From positions 248,001 to 312,000 of the forward strand of contig JAGPXD010000003.1 in assembly GCA_020746995.1 (NCBI GenBank): a stretch of DNA of 64,000 nt, written 5' to 3'. A program made the translations under genes and the position numbers. This document shows, in pieces, positions 35,601 through 46,298 of this stretch (the stretch's first letter is position 1; each line of letters opens with the position of its first letter). Source of the stretch: Plectosphaerella cucumerina (Eukaryota; Ascomycota; Sordariomycetes; Glomerellales; Plectosphaerellaceae). The notes beneath the pieces were generated by a model. That model saw only the letters and a program-made list of their open reading frames with translations, was not told the DNA's origin and made no database searches.

Positions 35601-38600
35601 CTGATGCAGGGCACCAGATGCACGACGCCTGATGTGTGTCCCTGTTGATGAGGGCCTGCTCCACGGATCGCATCGCATCTCGGCCAGCGAAGACAGCCGC
35701 GTAATAGGAATAGGAAAGCGTTTGAACGGGGCATCTGGAACTCAACTTACCGACACGCCATGCCGTCGCCACCTGAAGCAAGACCCCTTTTGTCATCCAT
35801 CATGTGGCCGGAAAACGAGGCACACCCGCAAACACGTCCCAACGTCGCCAACATCCCTTGAATGGGGAAAGCCATCGTCGACAACGGGGGCCGGGTGGGA
35901 CGAGAGCTCCAGAAATGGAGGCTTTAGCCGCCCGAACCCGCCTTTAGCCTCCGTCGCCTGCCCTGCCCAGGCGCGTACTTGTATCAGGAATTTGGTAAGG
36001 CGAAGGATATAGCCCTGGGTTTCTTGGGCGGGCTGCGAAGATGGCCACTGGCAGGGACCTTGCCGACGACGATGACTTGCAGCAGCGAGAGCACATTCGA
36101 AGTTGCCGCCGCTGCTGCAAGGTGGGTGGAGCCGACCGGTGGGAGTCATAATTTATGGTCCCCCAGCAGCCCGTGGTGCGTGGAAGCAAAAACAGCACAG
36201 CGAAGAATCACCCGCATCGCATGGATTGACGTTCGAGGCCCCGAACATGGAGCTTGGGAGAAACGGGAGCGAGCCAATGGGCAGCTCCAGGCTTTACTTG
36301 GTACAGCAGGTGCGCTGCAACTGTGCTGTCGGGGTGCGTGTGGGATGCACAGTGGTCAAGGTGGTCAAGGTGGTCCAGCGTCGTGCGGGACCCCGTGGAC
36401 AGTGCGCGGCTGCGGCCCGCATCGATTGGACCACCATGCCGCATTGCGGGGCACCCTTTCCGACGGACGAAGAAGGCACCATCCACCGGGAACCGGCTGC
36501 TGGCTGGACACAACCACCACAGCAGCACCTGCCCACCCGTCCACAATGGTGCAGGGCTCCTTCCCAAGAGGCCCGTTGCGAAGCCTCACCACCGTTCAGC
36601 TGCAGCTACAAGTCGGGCAAGTACCTTCCTTCCCTGAGGTGCGATGAGCTTTGGATAGCGGAGCCTCTTGATAGGTTCACCTCACAGCTCACACTCGGTG
36701 CCTTCCCAGGACTCGGGAGCACCTTCCAGACTTTGAGAGGACTCCTTCCGGCCTCGGGCTAAGATTCAAGGCGTACACACTGCACCCGTCGCACCGGCTG
36801 TCCAGCCACCAGCTTCAGTGACAAAACACCACCAACCACCCACCGTTATCTGACAGCAGCCCCCTGAACCTTTTCAACGAGGAGAATACCTATCCGCATC
36901 CGCTCGGGCGTCATTGTCACCCGGACATCAGGCCGACAGACGCCATGACCCTTGCCGTCCCCAGAGCACCAATATCGGACACGCTTGGCAACATCCAACC
37001 TCACGCTCCCGCGCTCACATCTGACAATTGACAAGCAAGACAAGACAAGGCATCGATCGCAAGGCATGCACGCACGCACGTCCGGAGTCGGCGGCCTGTT
37101 CGCTCGCCTCACCCACCTCAAAATCCCACAACATCTCAAGCATCTTCGGTACCTGAAGCACAGTGTCATGGGTATCCTCCGCGCCACGGTGCAGCGCACG
37201 CGTCGTTCCAGGTTCCCGCACACCCCATTCCCTCCCAGACCTTGGCCATGCTACTGCTACTGTTACGTCGGTGGAGCGTCTTGCAGCCACCTCACAGACC
37301 GGACGCGCAACGGGGGGCCCGTCTGCAGGTCAGGATGGATGTGGACTTGGCGACCAACCGATGACAGTCACGTCGGTCCAGCGAATCGCCCAAGTGGGCT
37401 CATCCTTTGCCGTGATATGGCAGCTCTTTCGAAACGTCCAACGGCCGCCGCCCTGGCCCAGGCTGGCCGCAACCCAACACGTGCCAGCCACCCACGAGCG
37501 ACGACGCAACGACGCAACGGCCCACGTCTTCTTGGTATCTGACGGAGTCTCTGCTACGAGCAGGCCGATATGCCCTCCGATACGAGTACAGTACTGCTCG
37601 AGCTTCTCCTGCCCAAGGGACCGGACCCACGGCGGATGCTCTTCAGGCATTGGGCCTCTCCTGTTGGGAGGTACTCACTCGGCTTATCTGCAGCGAACAT
37701 ACACACCCTGTGCTGCAGCCGGTCCCCTGGTCCTTACCCCTGCTCGATGGTCCTGTGACGCCCTCAATATCGCCGCGCCAAGCAGAATTAGATCTGTCAG
37801 TGCTCGGTGAGCAAGCAGCACAGCAAGCATTAATTTGTACCAGTGCTTCGAGACAAACTAATAACCAGGAAGGCAAGGAAGGGCCCCCGTCTCGTCAACC
37901 TGGATTCATCGGCCAATCTGGCGTCATTGTCGCCAGTCGCCAGTTGCCACTGAGCGACGATAGCAGCGGAAATGCAGCCTGCTCTTGGCCCAAGAGAGAT
38001 GCACTGCTTTGTCAATCACCAGTCGCTGGCCGGCCCCCCATGCTCACCCTGGCCCATATCTCCGAAATGGCCAAGGCTCGCCCGTGGAGGAGGCTGTGCA
38101 AACCCGCCCTTTCGATGCAGGCAGGCCAGCCGGTCTTGTGCAGCGCGTGCGCGAACCCATCTTTGCGCGCATCAATTGCCTGATGGACGAGACGGCACTA
38201 ATGGACCAATGTCACCGTGTCCGCCATCAATCCGCGTCCATCACACGGGCCTGCAATTTCCAGGGCGAGCAGGCCGGTCCCTGTACTAACACCAGTACGG
38301 TGTATGTACCGCAGCCTGACCATCCAGCCAGCCACCCATCGCCATGCCACGGGCTCGCGCCAACCGCCCCGGAGATGGTCTTACCTGTCGTGCCTGTGCG
38401 TGCGGTCTCCCGAGGGAGTCCGTGCAAGCCGAACCCCTGTCTTCCCCGGACTTCTGCCCTCCCCTTCGAAGTTCTGTGCCAGGCCTGCCGCCTGCCAGCC
38501 CGGCTGCATCACATCACGACCCTGTCCTGTCCTCGAAGGCTCGCCCGTAGCGAGATTTCATGTGGCTAACCTGTCGATCACTTGCCGCCCTTTCTCAACA

Positions 38601-39314
38601 GGCCTGACCAATCAGCTGAAGCCCTGGCCGGCCGAGCTGGCTGTCCCGTCGGCATCAACCTTGCCCCCGACGCCAGCCCGGAATGGACTGCCCATTTCGG
38701 TGACCTCTGCGTGGATCAGCCAGAGAGCTTTCCCGTCTGCGAGGGTCAAATCGCCGTGGTTAAGATGGCAATTAGCGTTTTTACCCGGCCGCAGGTCGTG
38801 GCGGAGAATTCTCGATGGCGCTGCTGATGTGCGCCGGGGGAGAGTCCGGAAGGACCCGCAGGGGGCTCGGAGCACACAAGACGCGGGATGACAACATCGC
38901 AGGGCCAGACATGGCCAGACTGTTGACTATCGTTCGTAAAGAAGATGAAGAGGCATTTTCGAGAGCCAAAGAACCTCAAACCCAATTGCAGAGAACCCAT
39001 ACAAGAAATTCCGCGGGAGGAACTCCCCCGGCCAGCGAAAAATCAGGACACACCCCTGTGATGGCCGTTTCTAGAACGTCCGGCGCAGTGGGCGAACGTG
39101 GTTCACCTTGCAGCGCCGATCTGCTGTCCATGTCGATCCCAGGCCGCAACGGTGAGTATTGAGGCGATAGACTCGGCACTAGCTCGGGAACAGCAAAGCC
39201 GACCAAGGGCAATCCAGGGGACGGAGATTTGTCGCCGACATGCATCAGGTTCACTCACGGATGGGACGCGGTTGGACTTTGTGATACGTCAATTCCATGC
39301 TGGCTTCTTGGCCC
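32668..39314. other. 6.6-kb stretch without a supportable gene
   Basis: This is the largest gene-free part of the window. It lies upstream of the C2H2 factor and downstream of the NACHT gene. It has many overlapping frames of 60-240 codons on both strands, none with a domain, signal or convincing splice chain. Small low-complexity patches occur: (CCTCA)n at about 34826-34846 and (AACGC)n at about 35160-35176. The part next to 32668 probably holds a long promoter or leader of the regulator gene. Confidence 0.5.
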
Positions 39315-42300
39315 CTATCCCTTCTTCTCGTGGATCTTCTCATGTCTCCTGCAGTCGTTCAGCCTCGTGAAGGCCTTGCCGCATGACGAGCACGCGTAGG
39401 GCCGGTCGCCAAAGTGGCTCCTCATGTGACCCTTGAGATTGATGTTGCGGGTAAAGGCCTTGCCGCAAATGTCGCACACGAAGCGGGCGTCCTCGATACG
39501 CCGCGTGGGTTGCACAAATGCTGGCGGTTGGTCGCTGTGCTCGGGGTGGTAGTGCCGGATGTGACGTTCCTGGTCCTTCTTGGACGTGAAGCCAAAGGGT
39601 GCCTGGGTGCAGCGGTCCAAGGGGCACGGGAACGGTCGGTCGTGGCGGTTGAGGTGCGCGGCGCGCTCAATCTCCACGGGGAAGCCGTCGAGGAAGGCCG
39701 GGCACGTCGGGATCTTGCACTTGAAGATCATGGTGCCGTAGTGCGCTGCGGCGGCATCTCGGTCGTCCTGGGAAGGGCTCGTCGTGAGTTTCTCGATAGC
39801 CGTGCGGTTCAGCTCCAGAGCCTGTGAGATGGAAGCGATGCCAAGTGGCAGAGCGGGATCGGCCGCGTCGCCGTGCCGGTATCTAAAGACATGGCGGTAG
39901 AGTAGGCACAGTTCGTTGTAGAAGCTGTACTCGGAGAAACTCGCGCAACGTGCGGCGGCATCGCGCGAGGCGGGTTCATCTTCCAAGCTGTGCCGATGCG
40001 AACTCACAAACGCCTTGAGGACGTTGCCAAACGCTGCCTCGTAATGCTGCTGCCGGAAAACGGTCTGGTGGTTGCCAAGGAGATCCTCAACGTGGTCTGC
40101 CCAGTGAGCGGCGGCATAGTCTTGTAATGCCAGGTTGCCCCTTCTGGCCTCCTTGTCCCTCACGTCCATTGGACAATCGGGGCTGAAGGTCGGGCCGGAT
40201 AAATACGACAGACAGAAGATGGCCAGGTTGAACTGTGCTTGTTGGTCGGCGGACGTGATATAGCTTGTAACCGTTAGCATCTCCGAATCTCTCATCGATG
40301 GAGTCGTCACATACTGTCTCGCCGTCTCATGAACCCAGTGGACCTCCCTGCTGGACGTAACCCGCAGCACCGGACGGTAGGCCTCGAGGACCTCGAGGAG
40401 AATATTCCGTGACGAGTTGCCGGACGAGTCAGGGGCCCAGTGTAGCCGACATATCGACTCCATCTCGTGCCAGACAAGGGGCCTCTTGGCACCACCAAAC
40501 CACGCGATCAACGTGTTGGCAATGACAACATGGCCGTTCGATTTCAGTCGAAGACCATCATTTATCGTTTCGGCAATTTTGGAGCATCTGGCAAGTTATC
40601 AGCGGCTGTATACTTCGGACATGTTGCCAGAGGCGTTGTGTGAAGACAACATACAGATCACGAATTGAGCCAGCCGTGGCCGTGTAGGATACGGCCCGGA
40701 GCAAGTCGTCCTTGGTAGGCTGCAGAAGGAGAATCTCGACGACGAGTCGTGCTCGGAGGAAGTTTCCTGAGTGGAAGAGGGTCGTTAGCACATGGGCGCA
40801 AAGGGAAAAAAAGGACTGAGACCTTGGCTTACCTCTACTTTGCTGAACAACCTTGCGCTGAATGTAGCCAATATCAACCTCGCTCAGATTTGATAACTTT
40901 GGCTGGAGGCTCAGCAGACTGGTTCTGGCAAATCTCCCGATATCTTCTTGAACATCGTCCGGTCGTAGTTGAGTCGCCACCACGTCTCCTCCCAAAAGCG
41001 TCTTGAGCTCGTGGGTTAAGCAGCCTGTAAGAAGAACGCGAGCCTTGCTGGCCCCTGGTAGAAGTGACTTGTCCCGCAGGATCTGATTGAGTGTCGACAC
41101 TATGTTCCTGGCTCTGGGGAACTCGCAGGCGTCGAGACCATCGACAATGAAATACTGGCGCCGCTCTGTTTCAAGGCCCAGGGAAAGCAGCTCTCTCGCT
41201 CTGTCTGTCGAAGTTAGAGTGACCTGGCCGCTGGTCTTGGCGGCATCGATAAAGACGGGCAGAAGATCCTGCTGGTAGGCCAGAAGCTGGGAAACCATCA
41301 CTTTGGCAAAACCCAGTCCGGTGTCAGAGCCTGGGTCAGTGCCTTGGCAGTAGAAGTAGTACACTTCGCTATCTGGAGGAATGGCACCGGTCCCCTTGAG
41401 GGATGTGCAGCTATCGATCAGGGTCGAGGCCAACATTGTCTTTCCTGCATGAGGTGCGTGTTAGTGCGCAGGTCGCTTGGCGAGCACCGCATTTGCAAGC
41501 TGCACGTACCGATGCCGGGCTCCCCGTCGAGCCACACTCTTGACCCGCTCGCATCATCCGTTCGCATCCAGCTGTGGACGAGGGAGTGGTTCAAAAGCCA
41601 GTTTCCGCTGCCGGGCCATGCGCGCCGTTCGCTCTGGTAGAGATCGTGGAGGTCGCGATTTCTCGTCGACGCCAAGATCCACCTCGACACTGCGGCCTTC
41701 TGGCTGCCCTGCTTGGCCGCTTTGGTGCGCTCGAGATCTGCTAGAAAGACGGCTCTTCGACGGGAGTATTCTTGGATTTCGGGCAGGTTCCCAGCGGTGC
41801 CGCGCTCGTGTTGTAGGGTGAGAAATTCGGCCAGCTCCGTCTGCATGGAAGCAGCGCGCACGAGCGCATCGAAAACATCCGCAAGGTCGTGCCAGCAAGG
41901 CCTAAATATCTTCTGCCAAGCTAGTCAAGAGAATACAGTCAGAATGGTGGCAGCCCCGCCAATGTCCAGTAATGGCCTGCCGACTTACATGGGCGCCTGA
42001 AAAAGACGAGGATGGTCTTGTTCATGAAAATTACGTCCTGGTAGAGGTCGACCAGCAGGACGCGACTGTCGTGCGACAGCCACGTGGAGGTGTCGTCGGC
42101 CCTGAGGAAGGCCATCTCGGTGCCCAGCTTCTGGTACAGGTCCAGCAGGAGATCGAACGCGTAGTCTTCGGCGCTAGCGGTGGTGACGAGCCAGCGGGTC
42201 GGCCCCCAGACAAAGGCCATGAGCGACCTCGCGACGTCAGGCGGCAGGAAGGAAGCCAGGGCGGCATCGAGAGTGTCGAGGGCGACGAGGTATGGGCCGA

Positions 42301-42484
42301 TGCGTGTGAGGTTCATCATGGTCCGGCGACGGTCCTGCTCATCCTGGATGTCGAGAAGGGCCTTGCGCAGGTCGTCGAATGACGCCGAGGCGAACTCGGC
42401 GTCCTGGGCGTGGGAGAGCCATGCGCGGAAGTCGTCGAGGGTGTTCTGGAGGGCGCGAGCATGGTGCCTCGGGGGCGACTCCAT
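39315..42484 (-). CDS. NACHT (NLR-like) ATPase with C-terminal C2H2 zinc fingers
   Basis: Five exons join in phase: 42484-41989, 41920-41510, 41444-40833, 40766-40655 and 40587-39315, giving 967 aa. Residues about 60-200 (VWGPTRWLVTTASAEDYAFD, DLYQDVIFMNKTILVFFRR, WQKIFRPCW) match the helical N-terminal domain common in fungal NACHT proteins. The P-loop WLDGEPGIGKT (about 295-305) is completed across an intron, and Walker B is RQYFIVDGLDAC (about 398-409). A winged-helix-like part follows (LIAWFGGAKRPLVWHEMESI). The C-terminus has atypical Cys/His elements at 834-895 and two classic fingers at 913-963 (CDICGKAFTRNINLKGHMRSH, CSSCGKAFTRLNDCRRHEKIH). STAND ATPases act as ligand-triggered switches, often in self/non-self recognition; fingers suggest DNA, RNA or protein sensing. 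The trigger is unknown. Confidence 0.9.
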
Positions 42485-45261
42485 GGCGAGGAGGGGGTGA
42501 GAGGGGGGAAGAGGGTGGTTAAGGGGACGTCATCGAGGCGCGCAATGGCGGGTTTGTCGAAGTCGAAAGGTCGCGCGAGGTTGCTGTGAAAGTGAGGAAG
42601 GTCGAGGCCGTAGCCAGGCACCCGTCTGGGGTATTTTCGGCGTTTTCGGAATTCCAAGATTGTGCTTTTCCGATGTCGTCGCATGGCATTCAGGGTGGTG
42701 CCTTGGGAGCGCGGGCGGCGGCTGTCGGGAAGCATTACTCGTGTCCGTGGGAGATGCCCCGAAGGACGAGGGGAGGGCCCGGGAGGGAGGGGGGGAGATG
42801 CAAGGAGAGAGGTGTCAGGGGAGCGCCCGAGGGTCTCCGGGCCACCTGGACCGACCCCTCCACCACAGGCCCACCACCACAACCACGGCGTAGACGCCTG
42901 GGTTGGGACTTTTGGCGCAGGAAAGTCAGGGCTTGGCGGCGTCCGACCCCTGATTAAGCTCGTGGAGTCGTGTCATCCGCCCGCGCGTCGAGGACTTGGG
43001 GCCGGGCTCGAGGGCATCTCGGTCTCGCTTCATCTTGTGAGTGGTGGCCCAGACGGCGGTGCAAGGTCAAGGGCCGGGGCATCTTGTGCGCTACGGGGAG
43101 AACGAAATCTGTTCTCCCTGCCCAGCTCTTTCTTTGATGACGATGACCCCGTTTCAAGGGCAACGTGGTGCATGAGCGATCTGATATGCTAAAACTGGTA
43201 CCCATCGCGGGCGGGTAGTTCCTTCCGATTGCGACGGTGTCTGCCTGAGGTGCCTGCAAGTATGGCATGCCGACCTCATCGTGCCTGCCGCTTCGCTGCT
43301 CCTGCTGTCAGCAATGAGGGAAGGTGCACCGTAGGGCAGGAGCGATGGGCACGAGACAGCCAGCAGCTTGATCTCCGCCCGGTAGCCGGCGGGTTGCTGC
43401 TAGTGGGCTAATTTGCCCCCCGGGAGGAGCTCCACGAATCGCCTGGCGGACATGATCTGCCCTCCGACTCCGAAACAGATGGTCTGCCAAATATGGGACC
43501 ATCGCATCAAACTGGCCCGCCCCGCGGTGCAGCTGCAGCCGGGCGCAAATCCACTGCACTGCACTGCTGGACAAGTTCAGGCGGCTTTCCATCTTCACTG
43601 CCAACTGTTTGCCGGGGCCTCCTGATTCGCGGTGGCTCAAGGCCTTCCCACCTGGGAGAGCTCGACGACCGCGGACTGGCCCCGCCCGTATCTATACGTG
43701 AACCCCAAAAACCAAGGATGGGATGGATTGGATCTGACTTCTAGCTGCCGGCCCCCCTCCCCCCTACCGACAGGCTGTCGGTGAAGAGGGTGTCCCGGCA
43801 CTTTGCACAAATTCATACCGTCCTCATAAGCGCGGTTTCGCCAAGATCTACGTTGACTACACGCGGCGAGTCAACCACGAGCCAGGCGGACAAATTGCGG
43901 ACCAACGAAAGTCCACGAGCACACGAGGTCGTCTCCTTTGCTGCTGGAGAGTCTGATCGTGTTCCAGGTAGCCAACTCGGGGAGCATGTGGGATGGGGCC
44001 CTTTTCATGTCAGGTTGGGCCACCCTTCGGACTTTCTCCCCTAGTGGCAATTTGGCAAACACGCATTTTCGGGGACATGCGGCATCATCCTTCGGGTTCA
44101 TGCTCACGAACCCGTAGTGCCGAAGAACGCGGGTCGTCGCCCTGGCCCCTTCCGGTTTTAATGACCCCTTTGAGATGTTTCGCCCGCCACTTCAAGTTGG
44201 ATGGATAGACTCGGAGGGTTTGCTGAGCAGGGTCGGTCCTGGAACCCTATCAGCACTGTCAGGGAGCTAAAGTGTTCGCCATCTTGGAGCTTGAGGCATC
44301 TGCCGAAAGTCCGCTCGCTCGCTATTGCACCTGAGCGGCGGGCGGCAGATTGCACACTCGCGAATGCCGACGTCGAATTTGTCAGCGGCAAATGCATTCC
44401 TGACTCGCTGACTCGGGGCATGTAGGTCAGCGCTCCGAAGCGCCCCCGCCCCTGGCCGGCCTCGGGGTGATCGGTGATCAGTGATCACGGACGCCAGGCA
44501 GGCTGGATCGACGCCGCCGCCAGCAGGTTGCGGATAGTCATGAGCTTGATTTCCACGTGGGTGAGACAGGACAGACAGCCTGAGCACAGCACCATCCGCA
44601 TGACCGGCGCAACACCCTAACCGAGGGCCGGGGCTGCCTAGCTGCAAGCGCCGCCGTTACACGTTCGCCTGGGCGCGCGGCTGAGGCTAGCGATAGGCTG
44701 CCGGCCCGTCCGAAGACGACCTGACGGGCATTGTGCGAGTCGGTAACGAGACCGAGACCGACGCACGCTTGTGTTGGGTTTATGTTTACACCGGAATATG
44801 AATTCAGAACGTCATGTAGATCTCAGGATTCAGATCTTTGTTTCACGAATATGAGATCTTGGACATTTGACTTTCTTCATTTATGGCCCAATGTCTGTAA
44901 AAATGGGGTGGGAGGTGACCAGGTGGGAAATGCTATGGTAGAGCAGATGAGCTCTAGAACCAAAAGCAATTCTGCCGTGTAAGTTAACGTCGGTCAGATT
45001 ATGATGCGGATAGGACCTAAGATGATACTGGGAGATACCTCCCATCACCAGGCAGTAGGCAACAACAATTCTTCACCGTGGGCCTTTGGTCACTTCTCAA
45101 AGTCCGATGTGGCAGGTTAGGAAAAAGTCAACATTGAACACGCTCCCGCACCATGGTTCTCCCGTAGGAGCATCCTTCCCACCCGCCATGACCATGAAAC
45201 TCCAGGAACGCCATTCATCCAAATCCAAAACAGACCCTACGTCCAGTCGACGTCGACCCTC
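42485..45261. other. 2.8-kb spacer without a supportable gene
   Basis: Frames up to 176 codons occur on both strands but look random. I searched the minus strand here for a continuation of the SNF2-like gene at 45.3-46.3 kb (helicase motifs such as DExGxGKT) and found none. The first few hundred bases contain the NACHT gene promoter. Confidence 0.55.
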
Positions 45262-46298
45262 TTACGCCGTCACTTTCCTCCTCAACAGCTTGTCAAGAGC
45301 AAAAAAGTGCGGATTTTCGTACGCGGCGCCTGGCCTCCCCCTCCCTGGCCGCTGCAGCCACAGCTTCCACTGTGACAGCCGCTCGCCCACCATGGGGGCC
45401 AGGCGGGCTGGTCCGTACATGTAGACGTCCGTGTCAAGGACGACGCCAGCCGTCTTACGGGCCTTGATAATGGTCTCTTGTAACGAGGCCACCTCGACCA
45501 GGACGTCAAACTCCATCTCCTTCTGACGTAGTAACGGGCCGAGGGCGTCCTTCATGTGGGAACGGAGGTAGCCAAGAGGTCCGCCGTCGGAGAAGCTGAC
45601 GAGCACGTGGTCCGCCTGTTCCGAGACGCCGAGGACGATGTAGCCCTCTGACGTGCGCAGTGCCTCGAGCTGCTTTGACGTTTCCGTCAGGTCGCCCAGG
45701 AGCTTCACGTCCACGCGGTGTAGCTGATGTGGGGGTCAGATAGCGGAATAAGAGCAGGCAGGATTCGAGGGCACTCACCATGCCATAGCAGATACCGTCG
45801 TGCTGCTGGGCTGAGCCCTGCGACGTTGACGATGCCAGACTGTTGGCGCTTCTGCTCTCCGGCCTGGTGCTGGGGGTCGCCGTCCGAACGGGGAAACCGG
45901 CCTTGTCGGCGAGCAAGGAGGAACGGCTCCTTGCTCTCTGGCGATCTGAGGTGTCGTCGGCCCGGACCTGTGAGGCCGGGTTGCTCCACGCGGTGCACTC
46001 GCTGCCGGGAGAGTGACCCTCGGTGCCGGACTCGTCATCGCGAGCGGCAGCTTTCCTCTTGCCGAGGAGGGTCGCTGGCGAACCCGGGGCGCCGCCGTCA
46101 GGTGATCGAGACCCTTCGATGCGAGATCTTGGAAGCAGTCAGTGAGTGAGTTGTGGTGGGTGATAAAAGTACATGTATTCACCTGCTTTGGTCGCCGTGA
46201 CCCGGGCTGCCAGACTCGCCCCGCAGATACCACTGCGCGACGGTACCGGAATCCTCGGGCTCCTCCTGGTTGTGGTTGAGCAGGAATCGGAGTGACAT
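45262..46298 (-). CDS. SNF2-family N-terminal region only (no ATPase domain), likely truncated
   Basis: Three exons, 46298-46183, 46127-45779 and 45723-45262, join in phase to 308 aa; all introns have GT-AG ends (53 and 55 nt). The sequence ICYGMLHRVDVKLLGDL, then VLVSFSDGGPLGYLRSH, then TDVYMYGPARLAPMVGERLS and WKLWLQRPGRGRPGAAYENPH resembles the conserved region that precedes the helicase core in a group of fungal Rad5/HLTF-like SNF2 proteins (ICFGM... xxIYGP...VGxxLSxxxIWLQRP...NPH). No helicase motif follows in the next 2.8 kb. It ends LLRRKVTA and stop; a possible GTAAGA donor overlaps the stop. It may be a broken gene or a stand-alone module. The start ATG 46298 is the only ATG in the first exon frame. 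Confidence 0.6.
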
